This document shows positions 1 to 11,500 of a stretch of 64,000 nucleotides of DNA, piece by piece. The notes below the pieces were generated by a model that ran no database searches, was not told where the DNA came from, and was given only the letters and a program-made list of their open reading frames with translations. The stretch spans positions 7,750,001-7,814,000 of the forward strand of contig JAMKCF010000009.1 of NCBI GenBank assembly GCA_023634235.1, read 5' to 3'. The DNA comes from Pisaster brevispinus (lineage: Eukaryota > Echinodermata > Asteroidea > Forcipulatida > Asteriidae). The stretch's first letter is position 1. Every line of letters starts with the position of its first letter. Position numbers and translations under genes: made by a program.

Positions 1-3000
1 TCCATTAACAAACAGCACATTCTCAATAAACATCAGAAGGGCTCTGATCATGGCAAACTGGATGACACAACTCCGTAGTCGTAAAAAAGCCCATCTATCA
101 ACAGGGGGAAAACAAATAAATAAATAAAAACAGTCAACAAAGTCAGTTTGGATTGTGTAAGACTGAGCTCTCACTCAAACTTAGTGATTTTGGAATCTCA
201 TTGTTGCTGAGTGGGATTGGGAATGCACTGTTAATTTATTTGCTTATTGAATGTATTTATTTATTATTGATTTATATATTCAATATTTAATGTATTTATC
301 TATTACATTTCTTTAGCCAGGTCATACGCAAACTGTTTACTGGTTTCCATTAGAGCCCTAAATACATTTCTACATAATGTTAACTCTATGCATACTTTAG
401 TTTACTACAGTGTGTGTACACTTAAATGGTAAATTCACTTCAAATACTTACAACAAAACACCTTAATTAAAGATGACGAAGAATTGTGTATACAACATAT
501 ATTACATTATGTTTCCTGTGCATATTTAATTTTCCTCGTATTTATTCTGCTTTGTCTGCTTTTATGACTATAGCTTTCCTTTTATCTTTTTGACTTGATG
601 TACAAAATGTCTGCAATGGCTGCCATGAGATATTTTTAATGAACAAATCATGTTTAGGAGTAAGCAAATTGAATTTATGTGATTAAAAAAGAAGGCAGCA
701 GACTTTTACTGGAGTGGATTTGGATCTCACTTTTTCTTTAATATTCACACACTCACTCTGTCAACTTGATGGTTGGTCTTTTACAACAGAAAACGGACAC
801 TTGTGTATCAGCAATTTTGAGAATAGCTTGCTCATAGCCACCGAAATAGAAGACGATAAGTCCCATGAAGTAGTAGACACCCAGTGCATAGTAGCTGTCA
901 GGATACAAAGGCAGAGTTTAGAGACAACCATTTACAGCTTCTCCTTTTCATGGCAACATAATTATTACTAATATTTGTTCTGCTATTTCTCTTTAAAAAA
1001 ACATTCAATATACAGTACAAATAGTCTGTTTGCATAAAAAACAAGTTAAAACAATTATAAAAAGGGGGTGGCCCATAATCAAGTTGGCCAGGATTAACAA
1101 AAGTGTACTCAAACACAGTGACTCAAAAGTCTACTAATCCAAATTTGAAAAATGGAAACATTAAAAGAAAAATAGTAAACATTTACAAGGCATTAAATCA
1201 TTATGAAAACATGTAAAAACAATCTACTAACGAACACAACAAGATTTAAATCTCGGAAAAGTATAAATAGTTTTAAAAGTGTATAAATAAAATAAATAAA
1301 CAAATAAATTATTTTCAGCAAAACAGTTAAGCAAGGAGAAAGGAAATGAATTAATAATTTAACAAATAAATGAACAGATAAATAAACAAAGAAACCAGTC
1401 AATAAATATGCATGCATGCTTGCAAATCAATAAATAATCATGCAAATGATTTCACAATAATAAAAAACAAGTATAAGTTACATAGTAAGGCATTGATTGT
1501 TTACTCGATGAAATGGATCATACCAACTCCTCTGTTTCTATTGATTTTCAATGAACCATATTTTCAGAGATGCAAATATTGTCCAAATTAAAACTGGTTT
1601 AAATCTGCAGGGCATAGTTTCATAGAGCTGCTTTAAAGCAGACAATAGTGCTTAAATTTTTTTTGCAAAGCAAAAATAAGCAGGACACCAGTTAGAGACG
1701 GTACATGTTGAATTATTTTTTCAGCTGGTAACCTTTCTCTGGTAAGCAAAACTTTGTTCTGCTGATCTATGTTTGTGCTTAAGCAGCTCTATGAAATTGG
1801 GCCCTAGCGGAGTCAATAAATGTCTTTGCTCATCAGAGGTATGTAGTTTTCTTGTACTTACCAGGTTGCGGTGAGATTACAGAAGACTGCTGATCTTGGG
1901 AAGTAGAGGGACAACAGTGAAGTTAATGCAAAAAGCTGCAGAAAAAAAGAAAAGAAAGAATAACAAACAAATAAATTTGTTAATTTCACTCAATCGTACA
2001 ATTTATAAGGTGCCAATCCAACACTTGCTGCATAAGCTCTCGCAAAAAGGTAGGTTTTAAGTGAAGTTTTGATGATGAAACTACCAAGTCAGCTTTTTGC
2101 AGTTTTCTCAAAAAGTAGACACTGTATTCAACTGAAAATGCACAGGCGACTTCTATGGCATCTTTCTTGATAATTTTGCCTATAAATCAGGATTACGTTG
2201 ACAAATACCAATCTACATGCATCACCCTACCTTTAATCCTCTTTGTTACCAGTGGAGTGAGATCAGAACTATGTACGGTAATCATTGCAGATTTATATGG
2301 CATATATTCTGCTGCCACTTAGCATTCCAAAGTCTTCCATAACACACAATTTCTGAATCAATGATTCGGACATTTGTTTTGTTTTGTTGTTTTTACAGTT
2401 TTTGTTGTTGTTTTGGTGGTTGAAGAATAAACTAGACACTTACGGGATATATTCCAAGAATCCACAAGATTCTGATCATTCTGTCTTTATTGGGGATCTT
2501 CTGGACAACAAAATTAACATTCTCAATAAACGCAAATACGAGAAGCATCGTGACGAACGTGAGAATCCAGAAGGCACTCGTCATTGTGGTATCCTCAAAG
2601 ATATCTGGCGAAAAATAAAAATAAACATAACATGCATCTCAAATCATTCGGAAAATAGTTTTGTATTGCTAGATTTAAGTAAAAGAAATATTTTGCAAAC
2701 ACGACAGACACTGTTACGGTAGATAATGGACTCTTTTTAAGCAAGGAAAAATATAAGCCACAATGACAAGTGATTAATTTATTTTTTAGTCTATAAAAGT
2801 GCTTCAAAGTATCTTGACCACAAATAAGGTCACAATTACTCAAAACATCTGTCCTAAAAAACGTAAACAAAGATTCACAGGAAAACAATGTGCGCAAAGA
2901 GTAATAACACTTGGAAGGTGATTCGGGATGGGGGGGGCGTGGAAGTGTCAATGCCCATGCAGTCAGAAAAATAAAGAGTACAGCAGAGAAAAGCTATAGC

Positions 3001-3379
3001 AGTAAACTAGCAAGTACAACCATTATATAAAACTCTTTTAGGAGAAGTGTTGGCTCTACCAGAGTGCCTACCGGAGACGACACCGGTTCTTCTCACAGCC
3101 AACAGTCACTTCTCTCGAAAGAGCTTGAAACATGGTTGTACCTGCAAGTTGCCTACTTCTTATGATCCACACCATGCAAAGCTTCAAACATCACTAAGGA
3201 GTACAGCTGTACCTCACAACTATAAAAAAAAAAAAAAAAAAATGGTTGACCTCTACTCAAGACTGAGGACGGAACATACAAGATTTGAGGGCGCATAAAG
3301 TTAACTTACAGTCCAACACATCAAGCACTGAGCGATCATACGGCAGACACTGCCTGGTGTCATTTGTAGTGTCATTCAT
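1..3379 (-). CDS. Organic solute transporter alpha-like membrane protein (SLC51A/TMEM184 family), 5' half
   Basis: Five coding exons on the minus strand: 3379-3310, 2604-2444, 1935-1862, 894-757 and 94-1 (continues off the window). All have GT/AG ends and the phases join, giving 179 codons in the window. The start is the ATG at 3379. The N-terminus has two NDT N-glycosylation sequons (N2, N6), fitting an extracellular end. Exon 2 encodes a hydrophobic helix (AFWILTFVTMLLVFAFIENV) and a basic loop (KKIPNKDR-like, QKIPNKD). Exon 3 has a second helix followed by YFPRS. Exon 4 has a third helix ending in YFGGYE, then CCKRP. Helix, basic loop, PRS, FGG and a Cys-containing loop follow the order I know from OST-alpha. 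OST-alpha works with OST-beta to export bile acids and steroids in vertebrates; invertebrate substrates are unknown. TMEM184-type relatives are an alternative. The 3' half is outside the window. Confidence 0.72.
1610..1804. mobile_element. MITE, GGGCCCAATTTCATAGAGCTG family (copy 1)
   Basis: The ends are inverted copies: CATAGAGCTGCTT near 1621 and AAGCAGCTCTATG ending near 1795, bounded by GGGC(C/A) sequences. The centre contains GCAAAGCAAAAATAAGCAGG and GGTAACC. Related copies occur at 18005-18196, 18197-18374 and 54050-54222. No coding capacity is visible. It lies in an intron of the OST-alpha-like gene. Confidence 0.6.
3001..3165. mobile_element. Short foldback/MITE-like element with imperfect terminal inverted repeats
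   Basis: The left end (3001-3080: AGTAAACTAGCAAGTACAAC, then AGTGTTGGCTCT) is an imperfect inverted copy of the right end (about 3075-3165, ending CATGGTTGTACCTGC). The same GGTACAACCATG and GTGTTGGCTCT end sequences flank the much larger element at 18897-19655, so the two belong to one family. It lies in the first intron of the OST-alpha-like gene. Confidence 0.55.
3310..3379 (-). CDS. OST-alpha-like first coding exon
   Basis: This exon of 23 codons plus one base carries the start ATG. It ends at a gtaagt donor (3309-3308) and joins exon 2 in phase 1, making a Tyr codon across the junction. The encoded peptide is short and polar, with two NDT sequons and one Cys, as expected for an extracellular N-terminus preceding the first membrane helix. 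It is too short to stand out as a reading frame; phase continuity with exon 2 is the main support. Confidence 0.65.
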
Positions 3380-3399
3380 TCTTGTCGAGTATCGTCAGT

Positions 3400-5750
3400 T
3401 TGACCTGATGACAAGCTTTCAAAAATACATAAACAATTGTTTAGTGACAGCAATTATCTAGAATTATGCAGAATTCTAGCAAATTCCAGATCTGTTATTG
3501 ATAAATTTTTATGTAGATTTGAAGCAGACAATCTGCCCTTTATTTGTACTGCACACTAGGAATAAGAAAGAGAATTGCTCCAAAGAGTAATTCCTCTGGA
3601 GATGCAGTAAGTTAACTGTGATTAAAATTATAAGCTAAGAATAACATCATTTTATAAAATGACAATTATCTTGAGATATTCTATTTTTATCTGTTGAAAG
3701 TCCCGTTTATGTAATTGTAACAACATGAAATTTAAGAAAACCTCAACTATCAAACTCACCTTTGTAGTACCAAAATGCTTCCAAATTTAACTCCTACACC
3801 TGTACACCAAACAAAATTGAATCCTATCCAAGTCAGCTACATATCCAATGTATACATAACAACAGAAGCACTTTCAGTGAACAAGCACGGCTAACAAAAC
3901 GTGGCCCAAGTTGGGGAAACTTTATTTAGAGCGACACAAACTTGTATTCTGTGACAACTCAACAGGTTCACAAATAAATCTAGAAAACAGTTTCTAATCT
4001 ACACTGGGTCCAAGGGTGCTCTTTGAACCTTTCATGTAAGTAATGCTAGGCTTGAAAATACCAGAGTGTAACAAAGTGACCTTTGGCTCTTAGAATGTTT
4101 AAACAGAAGATCTGTTTCCAAACATCAGCTTATGGTGAACTTGTGATAAGGGTTTGTTGAATGTAACAGTGATTGGTGTTAATCATTTATCTACCTCACG
4201 GTGATCATACAGCATTTCTGGATGAAAGTTTAATGCCTTTATTAACTTTAACCTTGTTTTGGCAACTTTTAGAAAACTGAGATAATAACTTTTGTGACAA
4301 CAAACAGCACCTGTGCAATCTTACTCCAGAGGAAAACATTGCATTATCCAACCATTACTAACATAGATGCAATTATAATTCCTGGCATCAGTACAAAAAT
4401 GGTGTATCTCGGGCCCTATTGTTTTTGTGTGTACATCCGGATTATTTTAAGCGAGATACAACAAGTAATGTAAATGCTATATTATGAGATACAATATTTT
4501 TGCACTGACAAAAAGAAACATTTTGTCGACTTCTCCCCTTTCAAAAACATGTTTTCTGTTTCAACAACATTTCATAGATAAACATGTTATAATAATCTTC
4601 ATACATTGTCCTCTTCTGTAATTGTAAATCTATTTTTAGCCCCTGCTCTTTCATTTCACTTAAATGATTAAGGTTAATTACATTCGCTTACTTTTTTTTT
4701 CTTTTTTTGGACAACTTTTTAATGAAACATAAAAATGTGTGACGTGAACATAAAATTCACACATGAATGTCTCTGCTACATGACAACCTGGAAACACAAT
4801 CGACTGTGAGGCAGTGGTCTCATAAAAAAAATTGTCTCGTCCATAATTGACAGACAGTATGACAAGACCCCTGTGTTGATGACGTCACTGTCTGTTTACT
4901 GCATTGCTTAAAGTGCTCTGTAACTGGGTACTGCATTTCCAACAGTTGTGCAGAGGAGCAATGCCTTCAGATTGTTCTCCAAAGTCGTAAACAAACTCTG
5001 ACGTCATCAGTACTACATAAATGGGCACATCATCTGTAATAAGACCCAAATGTTGTGTAATTTATTTCTGAGTTAGATTAATGTGCAAATCATGGAAACA
5101 TTGTGCTAGTGGAGAAACAAATTCCAACGCCATGTCATAGATTGTGAACTCCTCATTCAGCATTTTGTTTCTGTGTCCTGAAGTCATCAGTACTAAAGAA
5201 CTATTAAGGTCTCATAAATGGGCATATCATCTGTAATAAGGCCCAAATGTTGTGTAGTTTCCGAGTCACATTAATGTGCAAATCATGGAAACATTGTGCT
5301 AGTGGAGAAAAAATTCCAATGCCATGTCAAAGATTGTGAACTCCTCATTCTGCATTTTGTTTCTTTGTCGTGAAGTTCCTCAGCATGAAAATGGTCCTAG
5401 GTCCTCAGATATTCACATACTTACACGTAACGAATAAATAACCATTTAGTTCTCACCATCCTTTTTCATTGTCCATCAGAGCAAATGTAGCCCTGCTTCA
5501 GAACACTAAACCCAGCGCTCACCAGTTAACATTGGCGACCTAACATTAATTGATCACACTCTCATGTTGAAAAAGTTTGCCTGTACTGGTAGTTTGTCTG
5601 CAGTGTGCACGGCGCTTCGTGACTGCTAGTTTGCATGGTGGAGTCTGGCCATGTCATGATCTATAATTACACCATGGGGTGGGGTGGGGGGGGGACACAA
5701 AAAATGATACCATTTTATCCCCAAAACAGGCCAGAACCACACGACTGGTT
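3400..5750. other. Intergenic region between OST-alpha-like gene and SRBD1
   Basis: The 5' flank of the OST-alpha-like gene and the 3' flank of SRBD1 share this AT-rich stretch. It contains a consensus CRE octamer TGACGTCA at 4880-4887, a similar ACGTCATCAG near 5001, and a 197-bp tandem duplication (annotated separately). A polyG run lies at about 5680-5695. I see no exon here. Confidence 0.6.
5005..5375. repeat. Two-copy tandem duplication, period about 197 bp
   Basis: The copies start near 5005 and 5200. Each contains ATGGGCA(C/T)ATCATCTG, CAAATCATGGAAACATTG, TGCTAGTGGAGAAA and TTGTGAACTCCTCATTC in the same order. ATGGGCA occurs at 5021 and again at 5218. Differences are scattered substitutions and small indels, so the duplication is not very recent. 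No reading frame is conserved. Confidence 0.85.
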
Positions 5751-5996
5751 TGGACAGCTCTAAGTTAATCTTAGCCTTGCCGTTCTTCCCTGCAGTTTGG
5801 ATTTGGAGTATTCTGACCTCAACCTTATCCCCAGGTCCCAGAGGTTGTCTCTGCTTCAGGAATCACATGACTGGTTTACACAGCTCTAAGCTAATCTTAG
5901 CCTTGCCGTTCTTCCCTGCGGTTTGGATTTGGAGTATTCTGACCTCAACCTTATCCCCAGGTCCCAGAGGTTGTCCCTTCTTCAGGAAGTCCGGTC
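5744..5996 (-). repeat. 126-bp in-frame tandem duplication across the SRBD1 stop codon
   Basis: Two near-identical copies lie head to tail (for example GGTCCCAGAGGTTGT at 5834 and again at 5960, period 126). The upstream copy, in transcript order, encodes the last S1 strand and ends in TGA. The downstream copy repeats the same S1 codons in the same frame but has TGG where the first copy has TGA. The period is a multiple of three, so only that stop separates the SRBD1 frame from a second S1 C-terminal segment. Confidence 0.9.
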
Positions 5997-8570
5997 TGAT
6001 TTTGCTGTTGTGTAACAGGCCATTATGTGCAACGCCGATGTCCACAAATGCACCAAAGTGGGTCATGTTTGTGACGCGGCCTGTCACCACATCCCCACGT
6101 TTGAGGTCTGAGATGGATTGAAGGTTTTGCTTGAAGAGTGGCTTGTCGTATGCTGAGGAGAAGAATTAGACCAAGGATCATTGTTTGCATTGGTTGGTTA
6201 AGTACTTTGCATCATATCTATGAGATTTTGAATTTGAAATATGCCCTGATAAATGACATCTAAAAAGTGCTTTACTTTTTTCTGCCAAAAGATCATCATG
6301 TGGACATTTTACGACTGATGCCAAGGTAATTCCAACATAAAAACAGAGCCCAGAGTGTGGGAGACATAGACAAAACTGAGGTTTGGCAAAAGCCCCGGAA
6401 GTCATGCCTGTTTGAAATAATCTGAGAAGTTCAGATGTGTACTATAGATACTTCTTGGAATCCATTCAGACAAAGCAAGATCTTTCGCTGACAAGCAAAG
6501 GAAGGGAATCAGGGCTTGGGATCAGAGCAGAAAGGACTTATAACACCTAGAAAGACCCAATCGGCTCAGAGCAGTGTGATTGTATGTCTTATAAGTCGTT
6601 TCTGCTCTTGAGCCGAATGGGTTTTTCTAGGTCTTATAAATCCTTTCTGCTCCACACCAAAAGGATCTTTATAGGTCTTAAAGTCTTTTGTACTCTGAGC
6701 CGACTGAGTCTTACTAGGTCTTACGAGTCCTTTCTGCTCTGAGCCGATGATTTTTTTAGCGTGATAGATATGAGATTTGGTTGATGTATAAGTGAACTCA
6801 CCCTCCCTGATATCATGATCCACTGGTTGCTGTAGTCCATCTATAATCAACTGCATTGTGGGTTCGCCAACTTCAAATTCTTCTGCCAGACGCTTCATAC
6901 CTTCATGGAGACAGATACAACATTTCCTCAATAACTTTCAAACAAGTTGTTTTGATATAGTGCATGGTTTTACAGAGCTCAAATCTGGGGGTAAAATCGA
7001 GGGCTTGTAGCCCAAAATGTTTACCAGACCAGTCTTTTTTTTTACAAGACAAGAATTGAAATGAAGTAAATAAATACCTAAACAGTTTGACATTTGAACT
7101 GTTTTCATTTGAGCAAGCACCAAGAGAAAATTTATCTCAGTTGTGTTATGGGGGAAGTACTCTAATTCTTCAATACTGAACAAAGAGAACAATTTCAATC
7201 AGACTGACAGTCAACATTGGAACAAAAACACAAGACCACTGGACTTATTCAGTCATGAGTTTACTGGCCTGATGCTAACAATAATGGCCTCAGGCCTGCG
7301 GTCCAGAGTAAATTTTAAGCCCTGTCTTAACTCTACACCAAAGAAACGATCGAGCTGGTCATTGTGAGAAGTACGTTTGATCGTATGGTGTTTGAACGGT
7401 AAGAAGAAAAACACCTGCAGTGTGTAATGTTGCATTGTAAAATCTACTTTGCATCAAGCACAGTTAACTCAAGGTGTTTCATATTGGTATACAATTTTGA
7501 ATGAATGTGATTTCCATGACTTACTGGTAGATTGTAGTAATCTCTGAAGCTTGGTTTTCATGAGGGGATTTCCAATGTCGCTAGCACTTGCCTTGGCCCT
7601 GGATAGAACCCTAGCCAACAAACAAATGTAGAAACATAAGTCATGAACTCTAGATTGAAAGAGCTGCTAATGAGTCAAAAAAATCACATCAAGATGAAAT
7701 TAGGCAAGGTGCAGGTTGGTCTAAAAGGAAATATAAAAGCAGTTTGTGTAAGAACAATATGGTAATCCTCACATGGTGTACAGCAAACCAGAACTGACTT
7801 TGATTCTCCACCAGCAAATGAATACTTAAATCTCTTGTAAAGGGCATGCAGATACATTGAGCACAGTCAACAATGAACACATAGTGATGCCACCAAAGTT
7901 AACAATGTTCGAAAACGAGAAAACAACTCGAATGGAGACTATATTTATCTATGAAATCAAAACTTCTTTTTAAATTTCGTTTCTACAAAATTCTAGAAAA
8001 TACAAATGCCCATAGCAATGTGTTAGACATAACATAACATGAATGTCAGTTGGACAAAATTCTTAATTGTGTACAGGTAACCAGATACAGAGGTCAAGTC
8101 TTATTCTTGGGTTTTCTTTAGTGATTTGTTAAACTGTGGCCTGTTGACATGACCACAGCCAACACGCACAGAAACTTGATTGCCAGTTTTAAGACTGTGT
8201 TGCAAGAAAGTTTTGCCTGGTATTGTGCCCTCTGAAGCAAACAAATATGAGTACGAGAAAGTCGGACACCAAAGAGCTGAAAATGCACAAAGAAAGCCCA
8301 TTTTTTTCCTGAATTATTGCAGGATAAGAGTACAACTAGGGATTGTTATTGATGCCGGAGAAAATGATGAGCAGGGAGGAGGAGAAGTGGATATGAACTT
8401 ACTCCGTAGTGATGTTGTAGGATTCTGGATGGATCCACGTCATGTCTAGTGGGTTCTGAATGACATCCGTCATCTTCTTCTTCTTAGCTTTACCCTTTCC
8501 ACCGCTGGTCGCTTTCCTCTTTGATCCAGGTTTTAGTAGCTCATCGTCAACTGTAAGATCGACAATTGGC
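5863..8570 (-). CDS. SRBD1: SRBD1 exons 15-18: linker and C-terminal S1 domain
   Basis: Exon 15 (8570-8403) is a basic linker (KAKKKKMTD) followed by [15 protein letters not shown], a block conserved in the family. Exons 16 (7610-7525) and 17 (6900-6802) are helical ([20 protein letters not shown]). Exon 18 (6152-5863) encodes the S1 barrel: [20 protein letters not shown] then [14 protein letters not shown], ending LELCKPVM and TGA at 5865-5863. The stop lies inside a 126-bp tandem duplication, so the natural end may once have been further downstream. Confidence 0.92.
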
Positions 8571-11500
8571 CTGTGGAAGACAGTAGAGACAATGAAAGGA
8601 GAAATGATCAAAAATGTGTACCACAAATTATAACAAGTATGCAATGAGTGCTAAGCCAAATAGAGTTATCAAACGGACTGTATCATTTGTGTTTACCATA
8701 CACAATGTGTGTCGAGTACACACAGTACCCTTCCAAGTCTTGCAAAACAAAATCCAAAGGCATGCCACTCTGGCGAGACCTGAACCCATGACCCCTGCCA
8801 CTCCAGAGCAGACGTGTTAACCATGTCTTACTACGAGACCACCGAAAGGAAATCAAATAAATAAGACATTTTTCATTACTTATTATGCTCTAAAATGAGA
8901 TCTCCAAGGAAATAATATAGTTTTTAAAACTGACCTTAGAACACAAGCTACATGGCAGCTAAAGGTTATATGGCTTCTGACTGGTACCCCCGAACAAGGA
9001 TATTGACAAAAAAGGGAGAACGCCATCATAGGGCTAGATAGCTCATTTGGTAGAGCGCCGGCACGTGAAAAAGGAGGTTGTTGGTTCAAACCCGCTCTAG
9101 TCAATTTTTTTGTTCAACTCCAAATTCAAATTTACCCAGTCAGTCTCCCTAGTGGTTTGTAACTTGATACGCAAGCTTTCTGTTATATGTGTGCTTTGAT
9201 GTTTGAGTAGTCAAACAATATGGGCGACGGCAGTTGTTTATGGCAGAAGAATTCGTTAAGGAGAGGGTTAACAAGACAAAACGAGTTTATTTCTCACTCT
9301 TGAAAATCTCTTCCAGCAGACTTTGGAGACACTCTAACAAATCCAGCACACTGCTGATACGACTTTGGTCCTAGACCCTTGATGTCCAGTAGCTGCTCTC
9401 GGTTCACAAAGGCACCGTTCTTCTCTCGGTATTCTATAATTTTTTTAGCTCTTGCGACATTCAGGCCGGCAATCTTCCTGAGGTTTAAAAGACAAAACTC
9501 ACTCAAATTTACAGACAAAATTGCATTCTTTTTAAATTTTGACTCGTTGAGGAGTTTGACTGAGAACCTTCCCTGTGAATTTTTTATTTTTTTTTTTGGG
9601 GGGGGGGGAAAGAGAAAACCCAAACAGCCAAACCACTGGAATCTTAGATTAATATTAATAATTGAAATTGAAATTAAAAATCAAGCTCACAGCCAGTAGG
9701 CTGAATTTCATTACTTTTTCGAGTTTAAAAAACATTAAAATACATGTAAAAATAAACAATAGGAAAAAGAAACAACAAATCACCAACACAACAAGAAATT
9801 AATAACTAGTTTTTATATAGCATTTTATCTACAGCCGCCTCAAAGTGCTCACCATTATTTATTTCCAGACAGGTTTTTGAAGTTTTTAAATTATGAGACC
9901 CATTTATGTAACAACTTGAAAGAGTTTACAAGGTGCTGTGGTGCATTCAGCAGCCACTGCCAGAAACACAGGGGCAAACCCCCTTTCCTTGCAATAAGTG
10001 TATTCTGGGTTCTTTTACATACATTACACTACACATAGGACCAATGGCTTTACGTCCCATCCGAAAAACGCAGCCATAATGGTTAAGTGTCTTGCTTATG
10101 GACGCAAGTGTCAAGACTGGGTCTTGAACCCCTGCTCAGGTAAACCAGAGTTCGAGTCCAGTGCGCTTGACCGCTCAGCTACCACAAGCCTCGGTCTCCC
10201 ATGCCGCCATAGCCATAAGTTGATCAGGTCATTAATGCGTATCCTAACTTCCCGTCATGGTCATGGGGTACACATTTTCACTCACAACCACCCCATTGCA
10301 GAGTGTGTACCTACGTACTCCTATTATTGACAATGCACCCTATTGCTGATAGGGCGGGAGCCTGTAAAGCCCAGTTCATACTTCAGGCGAATGTGAACGT
10401 GAATTACATGACGCAAATAATCATGTATGCGCCATTTTCCCAATTGTGACACAAGGACAGGCGCTTCGCTTTCGCAGTTCACATAAAGTATGAACTGGGC
10501 TTAACGGCAATGCCACTAGAGGGAGGAGCAGTAAACAAGTCTCGCGCACACACAACCGAGTGTGGACATAGACAAATCTGAGCAACTGTTATATGAGCCA
10601 GTATTATTTGGTAGGCGCTATTCCTCATGCCTGCCACTCACTTTTTTTTTACCCAACACTAGTTGATGCAACTGAACAAAGAGAACAGAGATAACGTCTG
10701 ATGGGCGTAATGTGTGTGTGGGCCTAATTAATTGGTCAAAATAACCCCAGAAAAACATTGGCATTACGTAAAGTGGTTGGTCTATACAAGGCAAAGAAAA
10801 CCCTTGATTTGTCAGTTTATAAACCTTCTTTAAACCTCATTTAAATCATTGTTTTAGCTGGTTTCAGCACAAAAATTTGATCTAGTGTGGGGAACAAAAC
10901 ACACATTTACAACTGATGACAGACGCTACATTTAATAACTATCTCCTGGATGTATCTTTTGTTAATGTCCTGGGAAGAATCCCAAATGAAACTCTGGACA
11001 AAAGACGAAGCACCAACATGCTCCAAGACTTACTAATTACCTGAGGAGACTCTCCGAGCATACATTGATATCAACACCAACAAAGCTGACACACTCCTCT
11101 ACCACTCCAACTAGAGCCTCCTTCAAGAACTTGTCATGAACATCGTGCTGAGGGTAACAAGAAGTTTGATAGCAGACCTTGTACAACAGGTCAAAGTTCA
11201 TCAACATTGACGCTTTAGGTGTGAAGTGACTGGTTTGGGTTTTTTGTAAATACTAGTCTTGGCTCAAGGCGCTGTTTCTCATTTTTTGCTGCATCGCGAT
11301 CTCATCACCTGCAGATTGCCATGCTCATCATCCCAGACCGCAGCCGCACTCACATTGTCTCTTTAGTTTTGCATACTGAACCATAGAGGGTGCTTTTCCG
11401 AATACCTGATTTTTCGACAAACCGTTATCACTCGACTCTTGCTAACCGAATGCTGGCGATTTGAGAATATATTTTGACTAACATCGTAGTTCTAAAATAT

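Noticed and set aside
5750..6121. 123-codon plus-strand frame with two identical halves
   Set aside because: Antisense shadow of SRBD1 exon 18 and its tandem duplication.
8101..8301. Possible extra SRBD1 exon on the minus strand
   Set aside because: Exons 8403 and 7610 already join in correct phase and match the family order without it.
9031..9105. tRNA gene candidate
   Set aside because: Box A and box B are present, but acceptor-stem pairing is poor and the same unit with extra flanks recurs at 17219; best explained as a SINE.
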